Counted from the stretch's first letter, positions 40,184 to 50,566 are shown. The stretch is 64,000 bases of DNA from Streptomyces sp. NBC_00234 (GCF_036195325.1 NZ_CP108101.1:1054001-1118000), one strand, 5' to 3'. Numbers and translations are program-made. Notes: generated by a model from the sequence alone, not told the origin.

Positions 40184-41422
40184 ATGGCAGGCAACACGGA
40201 GCCGTTGTCGCCGCGGGCCAAGCTCGCCGTGACGGCGGGCAAGGCCGCGGCGGCGGTGTCGCGCGCTGCGGGGCGCGGCAGCGGATCGGTGATCGGCGGC
40301 CGGGTGGCGCTCAAGCTCGACCCCGACCTGCTGGGGCGGCTGGCGCAGCACCTGGACGTGATCCTCGTGTCGGCGACGAACGGCAAGACGACCACCACCA
40401 GGCTGATCGCCGAGGCACTGCGGGCCGCTGGGCCCGTCGTGTCGAACGCGCTGGGCGCCAACATGCCGGCGGGGATCACCTCCGCGCTGGCCGGTGGCTC
40501 GGACGCGAAGTACGGCGTGATCGAGGTCGACGAGAAGTACCTCGCCGGCGTCGCCCGCGACACGACGCCCAAGGTGATCGCGCTTCTGAACCTCTCGCGC
40601 GACCAGCTGGACCGCGCCGCGGAGACCCGGATGCTGGCCGAGAAGTGGCGTGAGGGTCTGTCCGGCTCGAAGGCCGTGATCGTCGCCAACGCCGACGACC
40701 CGCTGATCGTCTGGGCGGCGTCCTCCTCCCCCAATGTGGTGTGGGTCGCGGCCGGCCAGGCGTGGAAGGACGACGCCTGGTCCTGCCCCTCGTGCGGTGG
40801 TGTGATGCAGCGCCCCGGCGACGACTGGTTCTGCGGCGAGTGCGGTTTCCGCCGCCCCGCCCCGAGCTGGGCGCTGAACGGCGACTACGTCCTCGACCCG
40901 CACGGCTCGGCCTGGCCGATCCACCTCCAGCTGCCGGGTCGCGCGAACAAGGCGAACGCCACCAGCTCGGCCGCGGTGGCCGCGGTCTTCGGTGTGCCGC
41001 CGCAGGTCGCCCTGGAGCGCATGTACCAGGTGCAGGCGGTGGCGGGCCGCTACGACGTCGTCACCTTCCTCGGCCGTGAGCTGCGGCTCCTGCTGGCGAA
41101 GAACCCGGCGGGCTGGCTCGAAACGTTTTCCCTGATCGATCCGCCGCCCACGCCGGTGATCCTCTCCGTCAACGCCCGTGGTGCGGACGGCACGGACACC
41201 TCGTGGCTCTGGGACGTCGACTACACCCAGCTGTACGGCCACCCGATCTTCGTGCTCGGTGACCGCAAGCTGGACCTCGCGGTGCGCCTCGAGGTGGCCG
41301 GTCTCGACTTCCGGGTCTGCGAGACCCTGGACGAGGCCGTCCAGCTGGCGCCGCCCGGTCGTATCGAGGTCATTGCCAACTACACCGCCTTCCAGGATCT
41401 GCGCCGTCGTGTCGGCAACTGA
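40184..41422 (+). CDS. murT: Lipid II isoglutaminyl synthase subunit MurT
   Basis: The protein has 412 residues from ATG 40184 with AAGGAGG upstream. It is a Mur-ligase-like ATPase: P-loop VSATNGKTTTTRLIAEAL, GLN-like middle region (IALLNLSRDQLDR), and an inserted Cys4 zinc ribbon (CPSCGG and CGECGF, about residues 203-226) that is diagnostic of MurT. The C-terminal DUF1727 domain follows. With GatD it amidates the D-Glu of lipid II, needed for cross-linking. gatD follows 34 bp downstream. Confidence 0.97.
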   Translation: MAGNTEPLSPRAKLAVTAGKAAAAVSRAAGRGSGSVIGGRVALKLDPDLLGRLAQHLDVILVSATNGKTTTTRLIAEALRAAGPVVSNALGANMPAGITSALAGGSDAKYGVIEVDEKYLAGVARDTTPKVIALLNLSRDQLDRAAETRMLAEKWREGLSGSKAVIVANADDPLIVWAASSSPNVVWVAAGQAWKDDAWSCPSCGGVMQRPGDDWFCGECGFRRPAPSWALNGDYVLDPHGSAWPIHLQLPGRANKANATSSAAVAAVFGVPPQVALERMYQVQAVAGRYDVVTFLGRELRLLLAKNPAGWLETFSLIDPPPTPVILSVNARGADGTDTSWLWDVDYTQLYGHPIFVLGDRKLDLAVRLEVAGLDFRVCETLDEAVQLAPPGRIEVIANYTAFQDLRRRVGN

Positions 41423-41456
41423 CCCCGGCCCCGGCCCCCTCCGGAGAGGACGAAGC

Positions 41457-42185
41457 ATGAGCAACAACAGCCTGCGGCTGGTGTGGGTCTACCCCGACCT
41501 CCTCAGCACCTACGGCGACCAGGGCAACGCCCTCGTGGTGGAGCGCCGGGCCCGCCAGCGCGGCCTCGACGTGCAGCGCGTCGACGTCCGCAGCGACCAG
41601 CCGATTCCCACCTCCGGCGACATCTACCTGATCGGTGGCGGTGAGGACCGGCCGCAGCGGCTCGCCGCCGAGCGGCTGCGCCGCGACGGCGGTCTGAGCC
41701 GGGCCGCGTCCAACGGCGCGATCATCTTCTCGGTGTGCGCGGGCTACCAGATCCTCGGCCACGAGTTCATCAACGACCTCGGGGAGCGCGAGCCGGGTCT
41801 CGGCCTGCTCGACGTGGTCTCCACGCGCGGCGAGGGTGCGCGGTGCGTCGGCGACGTCCTCGCGGACATCGACCCGAACCTGGGCCTGCCGCCCCTGACC
41901 GGTTTCGAGAACCACCAGGGCGTCACCCATCTCGGCCCGACGGCACGGCCGTTCGCCCGGGTGCAGTTCGGCCGGGGCAACGGCACCGGGGACGGCACCG
42001 AAGGCGCGTACAACGACACCGTGTTCGGCACGTACATGCACGGTCCCGTGATGGCACGCAATCCGATGATCGCGGATCTGCTGCTGAAACTGGCTCTCGA
42101 CGTGAACGCGCTGCCGCCGACCGACGACCGCTGGTACGAGGCGCTGCGCTCCGAGCGCATCGCCGCGGCGACGCAGCCCGCCTGA
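41457..42185 (+). CDS. gatD: Lipid II isoglutaminyl synthase glutaminase subunit GatD
   Basis: The protein has 242 residues. It is a class I glutamine amidotransferase of the CobQ-like type, with nucleophile Cys in IIFSVCAGYQILG, an Arg-containing RGEGARCVGD patch, and the catalytic His region in FENHQGVTHLG and FGTYMHGPVMARNP. It supplies ammonia to MurT for amidation of the peptidoglycan stem peptide. It is in an operon with murT. Confidence 0.97.
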   Translation: MSNNSLRLVWVYPDLLSTYGDQGNALVVERRARQRGLDVQRVDVRSDQPIPTSGDIYLIGGGEDRPQRLAAERLRRDGGLSRAASNGAIIFSVCAGYQILGHEFINDLGEREPGLGLLDVVSTRGEGARCVGDVLADIDPNLGLPPLTGFENHQGVTHLGPTARPFARVQFGRGNGTGDGTEGAYNDTVFGTYMHGPVMARNPMIADLLLKLALDVNALPPTDDRWYEALRSERIAAATQPA

Positions 42186-42326
42186 GGCCGTTTCGGCTCA
42201 ACTGAGCAGCGTCCAGCAGGCGGACGCCCGGTTCGGTCCCGCCACCCTGCGCCGGTAGGGTGGCGGGGATCAAACCGGACGACGTGGTCCGGTCGTCGGC
42301 CCCACGTTGCAAAGGTTTCCCGGGCA

Positions 42327-43352
42327 ATGCGAATTGGTGTACTCACCTCCGGCGGCGACTGCCCCGGCCTGAACGCCGTCATCCGATCCGTCGTGCACCG
42401 CGCGGTGGTGGACCACGGCGACGAGGTCATCGGCTTCCACGACGGCTGGAGGGGCCTTCTCGAGTGCGACTACCGCAAGCTCGACCTCGACGCGGTCGGC
42501 GGCATCCTCGCCCGTGGCGGCACCATCCTCGGCTCTTCCCGCGTCCAGCCGGCCCATCTGCGTGACGGTGTGGAGCGGGCCAGGGGCCACGTCTCCGACC
42601 TCGGCCTCGACGCGGTCATCCCGATCGGCGGCGAGGGCACGCTGAAGGCGGCCAACCTCCTCTCCGAGGCGGGTCTGCCGATCGTCGGCGTGCCGAAGAC
42701 CATCGACAACGACATCGCCTCCACCGACGTGACCTTCGGTTTCGACACCGCGGTCGGTGTCGCCACCGAGGCCCTGGACCGGCTGAAGACGACCGCCGAG
42801 TCGCACCAACGGGTGCTGATCGTCGAGGTCATGGGCCGTCACACCGGATGGATCGCCCTGCACTCGGGCATGGCGGCCGGTGCGCACGCCATCGTCGTCC
42901 CGGAGCGCCCCTTCGACATCGACGAGCTGACCACACTCGTCGGGCGGCGCTTCTCGGCCGGCAAGAAGTTCGCGATCGTCGTGGTCGCCGAGGGCGCGAA
43001 GCCGCAGGCCGGCTCCATGGAGTTCGCCCAGGGCACCAAGGACATCTACGGGCACGAGCGGTTCGCCGGAGTGGCGACGCAGCTCTCCATCGAGCTGGAG
43101 CACCGGCTCGGCAAGGAGGCCCGCCCGGTGATCCTCGGCCACGTCCAGCGCGGCGGCACCCCGACCGCGTACGACCGGGTCCTCGCGACCCGCTTCGGCT
43201 GGCACGCGGTGGAGGCGGCGCACCGCGGCGAGTTCGGCATGATGACGGCCCTGCGCGGCACGGACATCACGATGGTGCCGCTGGCGGAGGCCGTCGAGAC
43301 CCTGAAGACGGTTCCGGCGGAGCGCTACGCCGAGGCGGAGTGCGTGCTCTGA
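42327..43352 (+). CDS. pfkA: 6-phosphofructokinase
   Basis: The protein has 341 residues. PFK-A motifs are LTSGGDCPGLNAVIR, then GRGGTILGSSR-like (ARGGTILGSSRVQ), GGEGTLKAANLL (the actinobacterial GGEGT in place of GGDGS, whose Gly favours ATP over pyrophosphate), PKTIDNDIASTDVTFGFDTA with the catalytic Asp, MGRHTGWIAL, and QRGGTPTAYDR. It catalyses the committed step of glycolysis. It is a single gene followed by a perfect palindrome terminator. Confidence 0.96.
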   Translation: MRIGVLTSGGDCPGLNAVIRSVVHRAVVDHGDEVIGFHDGWRGLLECDYRKLDLDAVGGILARGGTILGSSRVQPAHLRDGVERARGHVSDLGLDAVIPIGGEGTLKAANLLSEAGLPIVGVPKTIDNDIASTDVTFGFDTAVGVATEALDRLKTTAESHQRVLIVEVMGRHTGWIALHSGMAAGAHAIVVPERPFDIDELTTLVGRRFSAGKKFAIVVVAEGAKPQAGSMEFAQGTKDIYGHERFAGVATQLSIELEHRLGKEARPVILGHVQRGGTPTAYDRVLATRFGWHAVEAAHRGEFGMMTALRGTDITMVPLAEAVETLKTVPAERYAEAECVL

Positions 43353-43369
43353 CCCGCTCGTAGTCATGG

Positions 43370-43403
43370 ACTGCCCCCGGCCGCAGCTGCGGCCGGGGGC
43401 AGT
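43370..43403. terminator. Perfect 34-bp palindrome after pfkA
   Basis: ACTGCCCCCGGCCGCAG at 43370-43386 is followed immediately by its complement at 43387-43403, with no spacer, then TCTACT. It lies 17 bp after the stop of pfkA. As RNA it makes a very stable stem, so it is a strong terminator. Confidence 0.85.
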
Positions 43404-43462
43404 TCTACTCTGGACCCGGACAAGCGGCACGAATCGGGGACGTCCCCAGCGGGAGTGAACAG

Positions 43463-44413
43463 ATGGACCACAGCGGGCACGGCATGAACATGGATCTGCC
43501 GCCGTTCACGCTGGGACGTGGACTGGCTTTTTCCGCGGACCCGTTCTTCCTGGTCGGCTGCGTCCTGGCGCTCGCGCTGTACGGGTACGCCGTGCTCCGC
43601 TTGCGCAGACGCGGCGACAGCTGGCCGGTCAACCGGACCGTCTTCTTCGTCGTCGGTGTGCTCTCGATCGCCCTGGTGATGTGCACCAGGCTGAACGACT
43701 ACGGCATGGTCATGTTCAGCGTGCACATGGTGCAGCACATGGTGATCAGCATGCTGTCGCCGATCCTGCTGCTGCTCGGCGCACCGGTGACGCTGACGCT
43801 GCGGGCACTGCCGGTCGCCGGCCGGGACCGGACCGGGCCCCGCGAAGTACTCCTCATGCTGCTGCACAGCCGGTACATGAAGATCATCACGCACCCGGTG
43901 TTCACGATCCCGCTCTTCATCGCCAGTCTGTACGCGCTCTACTTCACCCCGATCTTCGACTTCCTGATGGGATCGAAGCCCGGCCATCTGGCGATGATGC
44001 TGCACTTCCTCGCCGTGGGCCTGGTGTTCTTCTGGCCGATCATGGGCATCGACCCGGGTCCGCACCGGCCCGGCTACCTGATGCGGATGCTGGAGCTCTT
44101 CGCGGGCATGCCGTTCCACGCGTTCTTCGGGATCGCGCTGATGATGGCCAGCGGGCCGATGGTGGAGACGTACAAGAATCCCCCGGCCTCGCTCGGCATC
44201 GATGCGCTGAGTGACCAGAACTGGGCGGGCGGTATCGCCTGGGCCTTCAGCGAGATCCCCTCGGTGCTCGTGCTGATCGCGCTGGTCTTCCAGTGGTACC
44301 GCTCCGAACAGCGCACCGCGAAGCGCTCGGACCGGGCCGCCGACCGGGACGGCGACAAGGAGCTCGCGGCGTACAACGCGTATCTCGCCTCTTTGCAGGC
44401 GCGCGGACAGTAG
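43463..44413 (+). CDS. Cytochrome c oxidase assembly-type membrane protein (CtaG/Caa3 family)
   Basis: The protein has 316 residues and about seven membrane helices. The N-terminus is short and His/Met-rich (MDHSGHGMNM), a plausible copper site. Conserved family segments include MVQHMVISMLSPILLLLGAP, SRYMKIITHPVF, MMLHFLAVGLVFFWPIMG and MRMLELFAGMPFHAFFGIA. Members help copper insertion into the caa3-type oxidase or copper handling. The C-terminal 40 residues are charged and cytoplasmic. A small membrane ORF follows. Confidence 0.9.
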   Translation: MDHSGHGMNMDLPPFTLGRGLAFSADPFFLVGCVLALALYGYAVLRLRRRGDSWPVNRTVFFVVGVLSIALVMCTRLNDYGMVMFSVHMVQHMVISMLSPILLLLGAPVTLTLRALPVAGRDRTGPREVLLMLLHSRYMKIITHPVFTIPLFIASLYALYFTPIFDFLMGSKPGHLAMMLHFLAVGLVFFWPIMGIDPGPHRPGYLMRMLELFAGMPFHAFFGIALMMASGPMVETYKNPPASLGIDALSDQNWAGGIAWAFSEIPSVLVLIALVFQWYRSEQRTAKRSDRAADRDGDKELAAYNAYLASLQARGQ

Positions 44414-44478
44414 CGCGGAGCGCACTCGCGGGGCGACCATGGGCTCAACGGCCGCGCGGCCGGTGAGGGAGTGCGCGC

Positions 44479-44637
44479 ATGTCCGGATCCGTGAAGACCA
44501 TGGGAGTGCTCACCCTCGGGACACTGGTCGCCATCACGGCGTACACGGTGGCTCTGGGGAGCAACGGCTGGCTCTGGTTCGGCTGGGTGGTACTGGGCCT
44601 GGCGACGCTGGGAATGGCGGCCACACAGGAGAGCTGA
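44479..44637 (+). CDS. Small two-helix membrane protein
   Basis: This is a 52-residue protein (ATG 44479, GAGGGAG upstream, TGA 44635-44637), missed by length cut-offs. It has two hydrophobic segments, MGVLTLGTLVAITAYTVALG and WLWFGWVVLGLATLGMA, separated by a Ser-Asn-Gly turn, and a polar end (TQES). It follows the CtaG-like gene by 65 bp and may be cotranscribed. Such small proteins are conserved in Streptomyces. Function unknown. Confidence 0.7.
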   Translation: MSGSVKTMGVLTLGTLVAITAYTVALGSNGWLWFGWVVLGLATLGMAATQES

Positions 44638-44810
44638 GCCCGCTCCTGCGTTGCGGCGCGGGCAACGGGCAGAAGCCTGGCACCGGCGTGGTGACTGATC
44701 AGTACGGTCCCGCCCTCGCAACGGGCGCTCTAGACTGACGGTCTCCCCGCACCACGATGACCTGGCACGACACAGCCCTGAGCCGACCGGCAGAGCGAGG
44801 TGCACCCTCC

Positions 44811-45521
44811 GTGTTCTATTACGTCCTGAAATACGTTGTGCTGGGGCCAGTGTTGCGCCTGTTGTTCCGGCCGCGGATCGAGGGCCTGGAACACATTCCC
44901 GACGACGGGGCGGCCATCGTCGCCGGGAATCACCTGTCGTTCTCCGACCACTTCCTGATGCCGGCGATCATCAAGCGGCGCATCACCTTTCTCGCGAAGG
45001 CGGAGTACTTCACGGGGCCCGGTCTCAAGGGCCGTCTGACCGCGGCCTTCTTCCGCAGCGCGGGGCAGATCCCGGTGGACCGTTCCGGCAAGGACGCCGG
45101 TCAGGCCGCGATCCGCGAAGGACTCGGTGTCCTGGCCAAGGGCGAGCTGCTGGGGATCTACCCGGAGGGCACCCGCTCGCACGACGGGCGGCTGTACAAG
45201 GGCAAGGTCGGGGTCGCCGTGATGGCGATCAAGGCGGGAGTGCCGGTGGTCCCGTGCGCGATGGTCGGCACCTTCGAGATCCAGCCGCCCGGCCAGGTCG
45301 TCCCGAGGATCAAGCAGGTCACGATCCGCTTCGGTGAACCGCTGGACTTCTCCCGGTACGCCGGTCTGGAGGACCAGAAGGCGGCGATCCGGGCCGTCAC
45401 CGACGAGATCATGTACGCGATCCTCGGTCTGTCCGGTCAGGAGTACGTCGACGAGTACGCGGCCAAGGTGAAGGCCGCGCAGGCGGACCAGCCGAGGAAG
45501 TTCCCGCGGCTGCGACGCTGA
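44811..45521 (+). CDS. 1-acylglycerol-3-phosphate O-acyltransferase (PlsC type)
   Basis: The protein has 236 residues from GTG 44811 (GCGAGG upstream). An ATG at 44757 would add 18 residues of unconvincing sequence. Motif I is GNHLSFSDHF (HX4D catalytic His/Asp), motif III is YPEGTRSHDGRLYKGKVG, and AGVPVVPCAMVGT is motif IV. It acylates lysophosphatidic acid or a related lipid at the membrane face. It lies before an epimerase-like gene in the same direction. Confidence 0.93.
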   Translation: MFYYVLKYVVLGPVLRLLFRPRIEGLEHIPDDGAAIVAGNHLSFSDHFLMPAIIKRRITFLAKAEYFTGPGLKGRLTAAFFRSAGQIPVDRSGKDAGQAAIREGLGVLAKGELLGIYPEGTRSHDGRLYKGKVGVAVMAIKAGVPVVPCAMVGTFEIQPPGQVVPRIKQVTIRFGEPLDFSRYAGLEDQKAAIRAVTDEIMYAILGLSGQEYVDEYAAKVKAAQADQPRKFPRLRR

Positions 45522-45585
45522 CCGCGAATCTGCCCTCAGCCGATCGCCCTGGCCCGGTACCGGCCCGCCCCCTAGCGTCTCCCTC

Positions 45586-46632
45586 ATGAGCAGAGGAAAC
45601 GCATTCGTGCTCGGCGCGACGGGACAGATCGGGCGGGTGGCCGTCACGGCCCTCGTCGAGGACGGCTGGGAGGTGACCGCCGCCTCGCACGGCGGCGGCC
45701 GGGACGGCACCTGGCCGGACGGGGTGCGCAGCGTCCGCCTCGACCGGGACGAGGAGGGAGCACTCACGGCGGCCCTGGGCGAGGGCTGCGACGTCCTCGT
45801 CGACATGGTGGCGTACGACGGCGCGCACGCCCGGCAGCTGACCGGTCTCGCGGACCGGATCGGGTCGGCCGTGGTCATCTCCAGCGGCGCGGTGTACGAG
45901 GACGACCGGGGCCGCAGCTTCGACACCCAGGACCGGCCGGACGGCGGCCCGCGGTACCCACTGCCGATCCCCGAGTCCCTCGCCACCGTGGCACCGGGCG
46001 ACGGTACGTACGCGACGCGCAAGATCCGCCTGGAGCGCGATCTGCTGGCCGCCGCCGAGACCCTGCCGGTGACGCTGCTGCGGGCCGGTGCCGTCCACGG
46101 GCCGTTCTGCCGCACTCCGCGCGAGCTGTACTTCGTGAAGCGCGCGCTGGACGGGCGGGCGCGCCGGGTGCTGGCCTACGGGGGCACCAGCCGCTTCCAC
46201 CCCGTGCACGTCTCGAACGTGGCGGAGCTGATCCGGCTCGCCGCGCTGCGGCCCGGTACCCGTGTGCTGAACGCGGCGGACCCCGAGGCCCCGACGGTCG
46301 CCGAGATCGGGACGGCCGTCGACGAGGTGCTCGGCACGCGCACCGAGACCGTACTGCTGGCGGGCGCTCCGGCCCCGGGCGGGGTCGGTGAGACCCCCTG
46401 GAGCGCCGCGCACTCCATCGTGTACGACATGGCGGCTGCGGAGCGGGAGCTCGGTTACCGGCCGGTGACCGGCTATGCGGAGTCCCTGCCGGAGACCGTG
46501 TCCTGGCTCGCCGGCCGGCTCGACGGCCGGGACTGGACGGACGCGTTCCCGAAGATGGCACGGAACTACGGCGACATCTTCGACTACGCGGCGGAGGACG
46601 CCTGGCTGGAGCAGTACGACCGGGGCGTGTGA
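45586..46632 (+). CDS. NAD-dependent epimerase/dehydratase family protein
   Basis: The protein has 348 residues. An N-terminal Rossmann motif FVLGATGQIGRVAVTALV is followed by VVISSGAVYEDD and YATRKIRLE, in which the YxxxK catalytic pair is Tyr in TYATRK with Lys two or three residues later. GGTSRFHPVHVSNVAEL and RVLNAADPEAPTVAEI are typical of extended short-chain dehydrogenases that act on nucleotide sugars or related substrates. Substrate is unknown. It is convergent with the secreted hydrolase gene, with a good hairpin between. Confidence 0.87.
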   Translation: MSRGNAFVLGATGQIGRVAVTALVEDGWEVTAASHGGGRDGTWPDGVRSVRLDRDEEGALTAALGEGCDVLVDMVAYDGAHARQLTGLADRIGSAVVISSGAVYEDDRGRSFDTQDRPDGGPRYPLPIPESLATVAPGDGTYATRKIRLERDLLAAAETLPVTLLRAGAVHGPFCRTPRELYFVKRALDGRARRVLAYGGTSRFHPVHVSNVAELIRLAALRPGTRVLNAADPEAPTVAEIGTAVDEVLGTRTETVLLAGAPAPGGVGETPWSAAHSIVYDMAAAERELGYRPVTGYAESLPETVSWLAGRLDGRDWTDAFPKMARNYGDIFDYAAEDAWLEQYDRGV

Positions 46633-46648
46633 GGCACCGGGCAGAGCG

Positions 46649-46682
46649 AAGGGGCGGCCGGATGGGAATCCGGCCGCCCCTT
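46649..46682. terminator. Bidirectional hairpin terminator
   Basis: AAGGGGCGGCCGGAT at 46649-46663 pairs with its complement at 46668-46682 around GGGA, between two convergent genes. The A and T ends give a U-rich tail on both strands, so it can stop transcription both ways. Confidence 0.85.
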
Positions 46683-46699
46683 GCCCCTGGCGGATGTGC

Positions 46700-48277
46700 T
46701 TACGGCTTCGGTGTGGCGTGCGGGGCGCACGTCACGTCGTGCCGGTCGGTCTCCCCGGTGAGCAGGTAGGTGTCCACCCGCTCGTTGATGCAGGGGTTGA
46801 GCAGGCCCGTGACGCCGTGCGAACCGGCGTCCTTCTCGGTGATGAGACGCGAGCCCTTGAAGCGCTTGTGCAGCTCGACGGCGCCCTCGTACGGAGTGGC
46901 GGCGTCACGCGTGGACTGCACGATCAGCACGGTCGGCAGACCCTTGCCGGTCCTGACCTCCAGCGGAGTCTGCTGCTTGGCCGACCAGGTCGAACAGGGC
47001 AGGTTCATCCAGGCGTTGGCCCAGGTCATGAACGGGTAGTCCTTGTGGAGCCGGGTGTTGTCCCGGTCCCACCGCTGCCAGCTCGTGGGCCACTTGGCGT
47101 CCGCGCACTCGACGGCCGTGTACACGGCGTTGCCGTTCTCCGAGGACGCGTTGCCCGCGAGGTCCGACATGTCGGGGCCCGCGGCGTCGACCAGTGCCTG
47201 GGTGTCGCCGCCCCGGTAGGCGCTCCAGATCCGGGCGACGGGCGCCCAGCTGGAGTCGTAGTACGGAGCGCTCTGGAAGAAGCCGATGAGCTCGGCGGGG
47301 CCGACGACTCCACCGATCGGGTCCTTCTTGGCGGCGGCGCGCAGTTCCAGCCACGCCTGCTCGACCTTCTCCGGAGTGTCACCGATGTGGAAGGTGGCGT
47401 CGTTCTGGGCGACCCACGCCTTCCAGTCGTTCCAGCGGGTCTGGAAGGCGATGTCCTGGTTGAGGTTGGCCTCGTACCAGATGTTGTCCTTCGCCGGGTT
47501 GACCACACTGTCGACGACCATGCGGCGCACATGGGTCGGGAAGAGCGTGCCGTAGACCGCACCGAGGTAGGTGCCGTAGGAGACGCCCAGGAAGTTGAGC
47601 TTCTTCTCGCCGAGCGCGGCGCGGATGACGTCCAGGTCGCGCGCGGTGTTGGGCGTGGTCATGTGCGGCAGCATGTCGCCGCTGCGTTCGGCGCAGCCGT
47701 CCGCGTACTCGGCGGCCAGCTTGCGCTGGGCGCGCTTGTCGGCCTCGTTGTCCGGGACCGGGTCGGCCTTCGGTGCCTTGACGAACTCCTGCGGGTCGAT
47801 GCAGGAGATCGGCGCCGAGTGGCCGACACCGCGCGGGTCGAAGCCGACGAAGTCGTACGCCTTCGAGGTCTTCACCCAGAGCGGGTTCTTCGTGACGACC
47901 CTGTTCGGGAACCTGAGCCCCGAACCGCCGGGGCCGCCCGGGTTGTAGACGAGAGCGCCCTGGCGCTCCGCCGCGGTGCCCGTGCTGACGGCCCGGTCAA
48001 CGGCCAGCTTGATCTTCTTGCCGTTGGGCTTGGCGTAGTCGAGCGGGACGGTCACCCAGCCGCACTGGATGGGCGTGGAGAGCGCCCAGTCGGCGGGGCA
48101 GTCCTGCCAGTCGATACCGGCCTGCGCGGCCCGTGCGGCGGCCAGCTGAACGCCGTACGCCTCGGAGCCGCTGTGGTGACGCCCGTCGGCGCTGGCCGCC
48201 GGTGCGGCTATCGCGCCCGCTATGAGCGTGCCCGCGATCAGAGCGCCGGCCGAACCGAGCACTGCTGTGCGTCTCAA
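46700..48277 (-). CDS. Secreted tripeptidyl aminopeptidase-like alpha/beta hydrolase (S33)
   Basis: The protein has 525 residues from a TTG start (48277-48275) with GGGGGAGG upstream. The frame is open to 48382 but lacks a site there. The signal peptide (AVLGSAGALIAGTLIAGAIA, Ala cleavage near AAPAASA) marks it as exported. The alpha/beta hydrolase core has LVYNPGGPGGSG (oxyanion), VGFDPRGVGHSAP, and nucleophile Ser in FLGVSYGTYLGAV, with a C-terminal TAP domain (PTVLIVQSTRDAATPYEGA carrying the Asp, GSHGVTG carrying the His). It resembles Streptomyces Tap/SlpD/E proteases that release tripeptides from proteins outside the cell. Confidence 0.93.
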   Translation of the reverse strand: MRRTAVLGSAGALIAGTLIAGAIAAPAASADGRHHSGSEAYGVQLAAARAAQAGIDWQDCPADWALSTPIQCGWVTVPLDYAKPNGKKIKLAVDRAVSTGTAAERQGALVYNPGGPGGSGLRFPNRVVTKNPLWVKTSKAYDFVGFDPRGVGHSAPISCIDPQEFVKAPKADPVPDNEADKRAQRKLAAEYADGCAERSGDMLPHMTTPNTARDLDVIRAALGEKKLNFLGVSYGTYLGAVYGTLFPTHVRRMVVDSVVNPAKDNIWYEANLNQDIAFQTRWNDWKAWVAQNDATFHIGDTPEKVEQAWLELRAAAKKDPIGGVVGPAELIGFFQSAPYYDSSWAPVARIWSAYRGGDTQALVDAAGPDMSDLAGNASSENGNAVYTAVECADAKWPTSWQRWDRDNTRLHKDYPFMTWANAWMNLPCSTWSAKQQTPLEVRTGKGLPTVLIVQSTRDAATPYEGAVELHKRFKGSRLITEKDAGSHGVTGLLNPCINERVDTYLLTGETDRHDVTCAPHATPKP

Positions 48278-48439
48278 GTGGAACCTCCCCCATTGTCCGA
48301 TGCGCCGCCGGTGGCGGCGCAGTTCATCGGTCCTTCCAGCGGATCCTTTCGTCTGTGGGGTTCCTGAGAACAGGGCGTACACGTGTTTCTTTACCGAACC
48401 AATAACCGGTGACCTCGGTCCCGCTGAGCGAACTCGCCC

Positions 48440-49203
48440 TCAGTCGAGGGAACTCAGCTCGCCCAGGGCGTCGTCCAGCACTCCGCGGAGCAGCCGTGCG
48501 TCGGCCGCGACGGCGGTCACCAGCACGGCGGGGCCGGCCAGCGGGGTGAGCACGGCGGTCGGATTCAGCAGCCGGGCCTTCGGGCCGGACTCCTCGAATC
48601 CCGGGTCCACGACGAGGAGCTGGCCCACGGCTCGGTGCCCGCCGAGCACGGCGCCACCGTCCCAGCCGCCGGGTGCGCCCGGCCCGTAGGCGAGTTGCTG
48701 GTCCAGCAGCGGCCGGCCTGCACGGAGCACGGTGAGCCGGGTGGTGAGGGTCCCGGTGCTCTCGCCGTGCCGGCCGAGGATCTGTTCCTCGCGCAGCACC
48801 AGGCGTGCCGAGGCGGCCAGTTCGACCCGGGTGGTCATGTGCAGCTTGCTGCCGTACGCGGAGACGAGCTGTTCCGGGAGCCAGCGCAGTTCCGCCTCCT
48901 CCCCCACGGTCAGCCGCACGTCGTACGTCGCGGGCCCGGCCTCCGGCGTCGCCCCGGGCAGGGCGACCGTGGCCGCGGCGGAGTCGACGGTCAGCCGCGC
49001 CCCGTCCCGGACGTCCGCCTCGACGGCGAGCCGGTCGCCGCCGAGCGGCGCGGTCATGGCGCCGACGACGGTGACGCGGGCGTACGGGGCGAGGGCCGAC
49101 CGGGTACGGCGCAGGGCGAGCGGCCCGCCGCTCTCCAGTACGGGGAGCGCGGTGGAGCCCCGGCCGTCGGGGACCGCGGTGATACGGGCCGTGGCCTGGA
49201 CGC

Positions 49204-49207
<4 letters not shown>
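48440..49207 (-). CDS. ureD: Urease accessory protein UreD
   Basis: The protein has 255 residues. UreD family sequence: [41 protein letters not shown], and the later [21 protein letters not shown] and [18 protein letters not shown]. UreD with UreF and UreG delivers nickel to the UreC active site. It is the last gene of the operon and overlaps ureG by four bases (ATGA). Its 3' end is followed by the tap-like gene on the same strand after about 160 bp. Confidence 0.95.
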
Positions 49208-49881
<674 letters not shown>

Positions 49882-49903
49882 GGGGCGGCTCCTGATGGTG
49901 CGG

Positions 49904-50566
49904 TTACGAGGCGAAGAGGCGGACCGGCCAGGCGGCGTGCGCTTCGGCGGTGATGTCGAGCAGGGGGGCCGAGGCGGCGGGCAGCGCGTCGAGGCCGTGG
50001 CGTGCGGCGGTGGCCGCCCGCGCGGCGACCCGGTCGAGCTCGGGGGCGAGGCGGGCGAGGACGGCGGTGGCCTCGAAGGGGTCGAGGGAGAGCAGCCGGA
50101 CGACCGCGGTGGCCGGCCCGCTGACCGTCTCGTACGCGACACAGTGCGCGGCGTCCTCGGGTTCGAGTCCCGCGGACCGCGCGGTGAGGCCGAGGACGAC
50201 GGGCTGATGGGCGCCGCGCGGCCGGGCGGCGGCGAGCCCGGCCAGTTCGGGGCTGGGCCAGGTGGCCCGTGCGGCCCGCATCAGCTGACGGCCCAGCTTG
50301 CGCGACACGGCCCGCAGGGCGGGTGAGGGGGTACGGGCGTCGGCAGCCTCGTCGAGTGCGAGCGGGTCGAGGCCGTGGGTGGCCGCCGCGGCGAGCGCGG
50401 CGGAGGTGAGTCCCGTGGTGTGGAGCCGGCCCCGGCAGAATGCGGCGAGGTCGTCGGCGTTACGGATGCGTCCTTCCTTGACGGCCGGTTCGGCTCCACC
50501 GGAGTGGGCGTGACCACCGGCGGGGAACCGGCCGTCGGCGAGGACGAGCAGCGCTGCGCGCGTCAT
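49904..50566 (-). CDS. ureF: Urease accessory protein UreF
   Basis: The protein has 220 residues and is all-helical. UreF features: [24 protein letters not shown] at the N-terminus and [22 protein letters not shown] in the middle. It acts as a scaffold between UreD and UreG in the apourease complex. It lies between ureC (60-bp gap) and ureG (22-bp gap). Confidence 0.94.
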   Translation of the reverse strand: MTRAALLVLADGRFPAGGHAHSGGAEPAVKEGRIRNADDLAAFCRGRLHTTGLTSAALAAAATHGLDPLALDEAADARTPSPALRAVSRKLGRQLMRAARATWPSPELAGLAAARPRGAHQPVVLGLTARSAGLEPEDAAHCVAYETVSGPATAVVRLLSLDPFEATAVLARLAPELDRVAARAATAARHGLDALPAASAPLLDITAEAHAAWPVRLFAS

